The notes under the pieces are model-generated. The model had not been told where the DNA came from, made no database searches, and saw only the letters and a program-made list of their open reading frames with translations. A stretch of DNA of 64,000 nucleotides from Fratercula arctica (taxonomy: Eukaryota; Chordata; Aves; Charadriiformes; Alcidae): positions 550,711-614,710 of the forward strand of contig CANTUZ010000021.1 in the NCBI GenBank assembly GCA_947846985.1, written 5' to 3'. Both the position numbers and the translations under genes were made by a program. Below are positions 57,885 to 64,000 of the stretch, one piece after another (the stretch's first letter is position 1; each line of letters starts with the position of its first letter).

Positions 57885-58355
57885 CATAGAATCATAGAAT
57901 GGTTTAGGTTGGAAGGGACCTTAAAGATCACCCAGTTCTAACCCCCCTGCTATGGGCAAGGACATCTCCCACTAGACCAGGTTGCCCAAAGCCACATCCA
58001 GCCTCGTCTTGAATGCTTCCAGGAATGGGGCATCCACAACTTCTCTGGGCAACCTCTTCATGTGGCTCACCACCGTCATGGTGAAAAATTTCTTCCTGTT
58101 ATCTAATCTATATCTACCCTCTTTCAGTTTGAAGTCATTAACCCCCGTTCTACCACTACATGGCCTTGTAAAATGTCCCTCTCCATCTTTCTTGTAGGTC
58201 CCCTTCAGATAGTGGAAAGCCGTTATAAGGTCTCCCCAAAGTCTTCTCTTCTCCAGGCTCCATCCCTCCCAAATCTTTCAGCCTGTCTTCATAGCAGAGG
58301 TGCTCTAACCCTCTGATCATCTTATGGCCCTTCTCTGGACCCACTCCAACAGGCC
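57885..58355 (-). mobile_element. CR1 LINE 3' fragment
   Basis: The plus strand begins CATAGAATCATAGAATGG followed by TTTAGGTTGGAAGGGACC, the complement of a CR1 tail, and continues into the complement of the ORF2 C-terminus. Confidence 0.9.
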
Positions 58356-58364
58356 CATGTTGGG

Positions 58365-58855
58365 TTATGTTGGGGGCTCCACAGCTTGTCCAAGCGCTTC
58401 TTGAACACTGACAGTTTTGGGACCATGACCATTTCCCTGGGGAGCTTGTTTCAGTCATTGGATACCCTCTCAGTGAAGAACTCTTTCTTAATATCTGATC
58501 TGAACTTCCCCTGATGCAGCTTTAAGGCATTCCTTCATGTCCTATCACCAGACACCAGAGAAAAGAGATCAGCACCAACCTCTCTGCTTGCCTTCATGAG
58601 GATATTGTAGACAGCAATGAGGTCACCCCTCAGTCACCTCTTCTCTAAACTGAACAAACCTAGTATCCTCAGACACTCCTCATAAGTCCTGCCCTCTAGT
58701 CCTTTCACCATCTTTGTTGCCTTCCTTTGGACATATTCTAATATTTTTATATCCTTCTTATATTGTGAAGCTCAAAACTGCACACAGTACTTGAGGTGAG
58801 GCTGCCCCAAGGCTGAGTAGAGTGAAGTCATTCCTGCACCTGTATGGAAGTAGAA
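58365..58855 (-). mobile_element. Second CR1 fragment, same orientation
   Basis: Starting near CAGCTTGTCCAAGCGCTTC the C-terminal part of CR1 ORF2 (complement) appears again, so this is a separate, older copy lying directly behind the first. Confidence 0.8.
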
Positions 58856-61634
58856 CATAACAGAAAGCCAACATGAGAGCCATGCTCTTCAGAAACAGCA
58901 ACTGCATGCCTAATACAGCACCCTGCAGGGTTTAAAATGTAGCTTTTTGGTCACTTGAATCACTCCTCCACACTCCCTGCATAGTCAAAGATGGTAAATA
59001 GGTATTTCTTCTAATGGAGTTGTTTTCTGAAAGCAAAAAGTAGGATTCAGTGTTTAGAATCACACAGAAAACCTTGGGAATTTCCAAGAAATTAAAATGA
59101 TACAGCTGCTCAAAATAAGGCTGCAGTGATTCCATTTTGTGAGCATTTGGGCGTGAGGGTAGGACAAGATGGAAGGGAGTGATAATTTACTCTGAGAAAG
59201 GAAGATGTGCAATTATACAGGTAGTTTAGATGACTCACAGAGCAGATGTTGTGAACAGTCATTTATTTAGATGTAAAGTGATGATAAAACAGATGCACAT
59301 CTTGCACTATAGTCACAATAGTACTTTATGTACTTGACACAATAAAGAAACAACAAACATTCCAGTGGTGACATAGCCAAATGGACACCACCAAAACACC
59401 TCTCTGGATTTCTCATCATGTTTGCAAATAAATGTCCTGACCTCTTGGGCAGTCCCTCACACACTTAGATGTGTCTCTTTTCCACATCAGCCTGGTTATA
59501 AATTATGCTTCACATAATATATGAATAATATATAATAATTATACTTCATCTCCATTATGAAAACCCAGTGCAATGTACTTTTTCCCCAGAAATATGCCCA
59601 GGTAGAAACAAGAGTCCCAACATGTCTGCAGTGATTCCATGTGGAGCTTTCAGAGTATTTCTTCTAACCCAAGCAAGAGCTGCTCTGTTATCTTTTATGG
59701 TGTGTGACTCATCAGCCTTCTGTAGGGAGATCCTGGTGCTTTCTGGAGGCAGAAAGTGCCAATTGAGATGTCTTGGTATTTCACATCCAGGACTCCACTT
59801 TTCAGAAAGTGGCAGGTAACCTACAGTCTCATGCAAACGTATCAGCAACCTTAGGGCATCTCAAAACACACTAAACACACACATTTAAGCATCTGACTCC
59901 CACTGTAGGATGTTTTTAGCAGGAGGCAATCTCCTTTGATTAGTGGAAGAAAAAGTCAGAATGGATTCCTGTGATGTCTTGTAAATGTCCTGTGTAAGGA
60001 TGGACTGCAAAACTCTCTCTCATTGCCCAACCTCTCCTCTGCTAATTAAAGGACGGCAACATGACTAGTCTGGATCTAAATGGGCAATTTTAGATGTTAA
60101 AGTTAAGTTAGCTAAGTCCATACTTAGACCTTCTAGGACCCCACTTTTCTTCTCAGGCAATGATTCACCCATCTCAAGAAGATGATTCATCCTGGTGCTG
60201 TGGTGCACATGCAATCTCAGAGAGAGAAACAGTTTATGGTTTCTCATTAGTTTTTCCACTTGGAAATGCCTGCAAAATGAACTTTTTTGCAGTAGGAGTA
60301 AATACAGAGCAAAATGCTCAAACTTTACTGAATTCATATGATGTTTCTTCTATTTTACATTAGCAGCATTACTGTTATTACCTTGAATTGACATAGCAAT
60401 CCTAACACGTTGTTTCTTTTTGCTGTGTTCGTAAGATGTGAAGCCTCTGGTCCTCTGAAATGGACATTCTTTGTGAATGACTCAGTAATGAATAATTTGA
60501 AACACTAGAAATGCTGTTGTGCTGTCTAGGTATGAAAGATGCAGGCACTGCAGTCTCCTTATACCTTCATGTCAGGATTAATTTAAAGCAGTAGATACAA
60601 ACCAATTTACCTCAGAAGGAGCTGTGTATGCCTGTCTCACAGCTTGGCTGTAGGGATATGATCAATACTGTGAGAAAACAGCCTATTAATGTCTTTCTCC
60701 AGACTTGTGGGAGTAGCACTCTGGAGATGTGCATAGCAGCTCAGAAGCACAGATACAAAGCTAATCCGTGATGTATTTTTCAACTGCAAAGTCAAAATGG
60801 ACAACTTGCTAATGGAATGCTTTTCATAGAATGGAAATCCAGCTATGGTCTCAGTTAGAAAACTAGATGTACACACAGTAGGATGTCGATTCATAGTACA
60901 CTGGGTGGCAATCAGACTTGACTGTCTTGTCATTGTAAGAAAGGGAAGAATTGCTTCTTGACATGTTAATATTATCAGCTCATGGCTAAATTGTAAAGAA
61001 ATTCTTGGAAGGGGGTTGGTTTGGGTTTGGGTTGGGTCTTTTTTTGATTTTTTTTTGGCCTTGGATCACTGAATTTCATTTTTATTCTCTTTGTTTTCAG
61101 AAGTCTGTCTGATGCTGTAACATAAAGAAATGGCTGGCATTTTCTGCACTGCCCTAGTGTAAAAAAACCCAGAATTGGTACACATAGCAAAGGATGCCTG
61201 GGATCCTGTCCCTTCCTGGGGAATGCATTGGATCTGCAAGCTCTCTGACGTGTCTTGATACCCTACATACTTTTGTTAAGCAACGGAATATCATGTTTAC
61301 TGCAAGTCAGCTCTATACCTCTCAAAGATGCTTTCACTGGCAAACGTGGGAGCTCAGACATCTAGGTAGCTTTTAACTGCATACGCAGTAGACAATTCAC
61401 TGAAGGTATCCAAAGTTGAGGCTAAGTCTTTGTTCTCTTTTCTTCCCCCTCATCCCCAACAGTTGTCTACTCCCTCCCTTTGACTCAATAGACTTACCAC
61501 GCTTGTCTTTGCAGATTTTACTCTTTAGCTTATGCAACACTTTTGATTCTGTAGCTGTAACTCTTTGACACGCTGACTCTGTTTTCCTCTGACTTTGTTC
61601 ACCAAAGCCGCAGATCATGGTGAACATGTCCCAG
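58856..61634. other. Intergenic DNA, no gene seen
   Basis: This AT-rich interval shows only short frames without recognisable content. Confidence 0.5.
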
Positions 61635-62770
61635 TACTGACCCCCAAGGGACACCATTCATCACTGCTCACCACTTGGACATCGAGCCATTGACTGCAAC
61701 TCTTTGAGTGTGACCATCCAGCCAATTCCTTAACCATCCATCCATCCATCAAGTCCATGTCTCTCCAATTTAGAGACGAGGATGTCATGCAGGACACTAT
61801 CAAACACTTTGCATAAGTCCAGGTAGGTGTTGTCATTTGCTCTCCCCTTGTCCACCAATGCTGTAACACTGTTGTAGCAGTCCACTAAATTTGTAAGGCA
61901 CGATTTGCTCTTAGTGAAGCCACGTTGGCTGTCACCAATCACCTCCTTACTTTCCACATACCTTATCAGAGTTTCCAGGATGATCTGCTCCATGATCTCG
62001 CTGGGCACAGAGGTGAGACTGACCGGCCTGTAGTTTCCCTTATCTTCCTTTTTTCCCTTTTCAAAAGTGGGTGTTATTTTTCCCCTTTTACAGCAGCTGG
62101 AACTTCACCAGACTGCCACAACTTCTCAAATATGATGGATAGTGGCTTGGCAACTTCATCTGCCAGTTCCTTCAGGACCCATGGATGAGTGTCATCAGGT
62201 CCCATGGACTTGTGCACCTTCAGGTTCCTAGATGGTCTCAAACCTGGTCTTCTCCTACAGTGGGCAGTTCATTCTCCCGGTTCCTGCCTTTGCCTTCTGC
62301 GACTTAGGTGGTGTAGCTAGAGCACTTGCCGGTGAAGACTGAGGCAAAAATGTCATCGAGTACCTCAGCCTTCACCATACCCTAAGTGACCAGGTCTTCT
62401 GTTTCCTTCTGGAGAGGGCCCATACTGACATACCTATAGAATCTTTTCTTGTTGCCCTTGATGTCTGTGGCCAGATTTAATTCTATCTGGGCCTTAGCTT
62501 GCCTAACCTGATCCCTGGCTTCTCAGACAATTTCTCTGTATTACTCCCAGGCTACCTGTCCTTGCTTCCACCCTCTGTAAGCTTCCTTTTTCTGTTTGAG
62601 ATTGTCCAGGATCTCCTTGTTCATCCATGCAGGTCTCCTGACTTTTTTGCCTGACTTCCTCTTTGTTGGGATGCATTGCTCCTGGGCTTGGAGGGGGTCC
62701 TTTGGCACTCCACACCACAGATATAGCAATCATACGAGAGTCAGGGCCATGAAGTAGTAACTTCAGCCCA
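61635..62770 (-). mobile_element. CR1-type LINE, internal RT fragment
   Basis: The minus strand encodes a degenerate reverse transcriptase piece: [40 protein letters not shown] and [20 protein letters not shown]. These correspond to QxGFxxGKSCLTNL and LDFSKAFDTVPH of avian CR1. Upstream sequence encodes the pre-RT linker ([20 protein letters not shown]). The 3' end is missing. Confidence 0.85.
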
Positions 62771-62910
62771 TCCACTGCCCGCAACCAATGTCCCTGAATT
62801 CCAGCTGGAATTCCAACACAAATATCAGGATTCAAAAGGCATTATTCTGGGTTCAAGGAAATAGCATTTTCCACATAATGCTATTGCTGAGTTAGCAATT
62901 TGTTAGCGCA

Positions 62911-62985
62911 TAATCATACAGATTCATTGAGGTTTGAAGGGACTTCTTGCGATCATCTTTTCCAACACCCACCCACACCTCCCCC
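62911..62985 (-). mobile_element. CR1 3'-end remnant
   Basis: ATCATACAGATTCATTGAGG and TTTGAAGGGACTTCTTGCGATCATC on the plus strand is a degenerate complement of a CR1 tail. Confidence 0.65.
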
Positions 62986-62989
62986 ACAA

Positions 62990-63572
62990 CCTCTATGGCT
63001 TCTCGCTGACTTGTCCCTCAGTGGGATGGGGGAGACAACAGAAGGGTAAAAATGCAAAAACCTGTGGGTTGAGATAAAGACAGTTTAATAGGTAAAGCAA
63101 AAGCTGCACACTCAAGTTAAGCAAAATACGGAATTCTTTCACTACTTCGCATCGGCAGGCAGATGTTTAGACCTTTCCAGGAAAGCAGGGCTTCTTCAAG
63201 TGTAACTATTACTTGGGAAGACAACCATCATCACTCCAAACATCCCCCACTTCCTCCTTCTTTGCCCCAGTTTTCATTGCTGAGGGTGACGTCATATGGT
63301 ATGGAATATCTCTTTGGTCAGTGGGGGTCAACTGTCCCAGCTGTATCCCCTCCCAGCTTCTTGTGCACGCTCAGCCTACTCACTGGTTGGACAGTGTGAG
63401 AAAAAGAAAAGGTCTAGATTCTATGTAAGCACTAGCTACATAGCTACCAGCTACTAGCAATAGCTTAAAATATTGCTGTGTTACCAACATTGCTTTGGTT
63501 GCAAATCAAAAAGGCAGCACCATAAAAGCTACTATGAAAAAAAAATTAACTCAGTCTCAGCCAGACTGACTA
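62990..63572 (-). repeat. Retroviral LTR (minus orientation)
   Basis: The block contains, in reverse, AACCTGTGGGTTGAGATAAAG, TTTAATAGG, GTGACGTCATATGGTATGG and finally AAAATTAACTCAGTCTCAGCC. This is the order of elements of the same avian LTR family that gives the fragments at 45.1-45.7 kb. No partner LTR lies in the window. Confidence 0.7.
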
Positions 63573-64000
63573 CAGCCTCCATCTCTCATTCCATACCAAC
63601 TGCGTTATGCTCAGGACCCACACTATCCAATAAACCCTCATTAATCACCTGCCCTCCCTCTCCCCCCTTCCACCTTCCCCATCCTTTAATTCGTACATAG
63701 ATATCAATCCCTTAGCCTCTAGGCCACCCTTGTAAAAAGTCCACAACATGTCCATAAATTGTCCACTGAGTTAATTTAGTCCACGACTTGGGTTCTGTCT
63801 GTTATGACAGTTGCTCAGTCAATGGAGACTATACGTTGTGTGGTGTCAAAGCCAGCTCAGGTTGGGTCACTCCTGCACTTGCATTTCTTGTGAGGCTCGT
63901 CCTCTCTTGGTTTGAGTGGTTCCTACTATAGTACTTCTATAACATGCAAGTCAAATAATAGATTACAATGTAAAAAGTATGTACATTACAATCTCCAGTC
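63573..64000. other. Intergenic DNA, no gene seen
   Basis: No feature is recognisable up to the end of the window. Confidence 0.45.

Noticed and set aside
1..64000. CRISPR arrays, tRNA or rRNA genes, bacterial-type operons
   Set aside because: No regularly spaced direct repeats, no cloverleaf with A/B boxes and no rRNA motifs were seen. The sequence is clearly vertebrate.

Overview
The window is vertebrate nuclear DNA and almost certainly from a bird. Chicken-repeat-1 (CR1) LINE pieces with their typical 3' end (runs of ATTCTATG-type octamers) are scattered on both strands. The long terminal repeats are of kinds common in avian genomes, and the single-copy content is an olfactory receptor (OR) plus VWA5A cluster, a neighbourhood also seen on human 11q24. 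One assembly gap of exactly 500 N lies at 24106-24605. I cannot name the species.

Layout. 1-8 kb: a truncated class II OR copy (2453-3207), a simple CCTT repeat and an OR tail on the minus strand (5352-5579). 8.0-14.2 kb: a complete endogenous retrovirus (minus strand) with paired LTRs, a tRNA-Lys-type primer site, gag and an open 1056-codon pro-pol, and no env. 15.8-22.7 kb: fifteen recognisable coding exons of a VWA5A-like gene (minus strand; VIT domain, VWA domain, C-terminal region). 24.6-27.0 kb: the first three coding exons of a granzyme/chymase-like serine protease (minus strand), which runs into the gap. 27.9-32.3 kb: a nearly full-length CR1 with ORF1 esterase and ORF2 endonuclease/reverse transcriptase remnants. 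35.3-37.2 kb: LTRs and CR1 pieces. 40.8-42.2 kb: an intact two-exon OR gene (plus strand). 44.2-45.7 kb: LTR pieces, some inverted. 52.0-54.8 kb: a second, truncated VWA5A-like copy on the plus strand. 55-64 kb: CR1 pieces, a decayed OR fragment and an LTR.

How it fits together. The host genes are an OR/VWA5A cluster reshaped by local duplication. The OR 5' half exists twice, 38.3 kb apart, with about 11 differences in 793 bp. The two VWA5A-like copies are in opposite orientation, share exon lengths and splice phases, and share an unusual loss of the metal-binding site of the VWA domain. Most of the remaining sequence is transposon-derived. I found no wholly new multi-gene system. The best leads are the intron-split OR coding region, the metal-site-less VWA5A paralogues, the protease hidden by the gap, and the retrovirus whose gag and pol share one frame across an amber codon.
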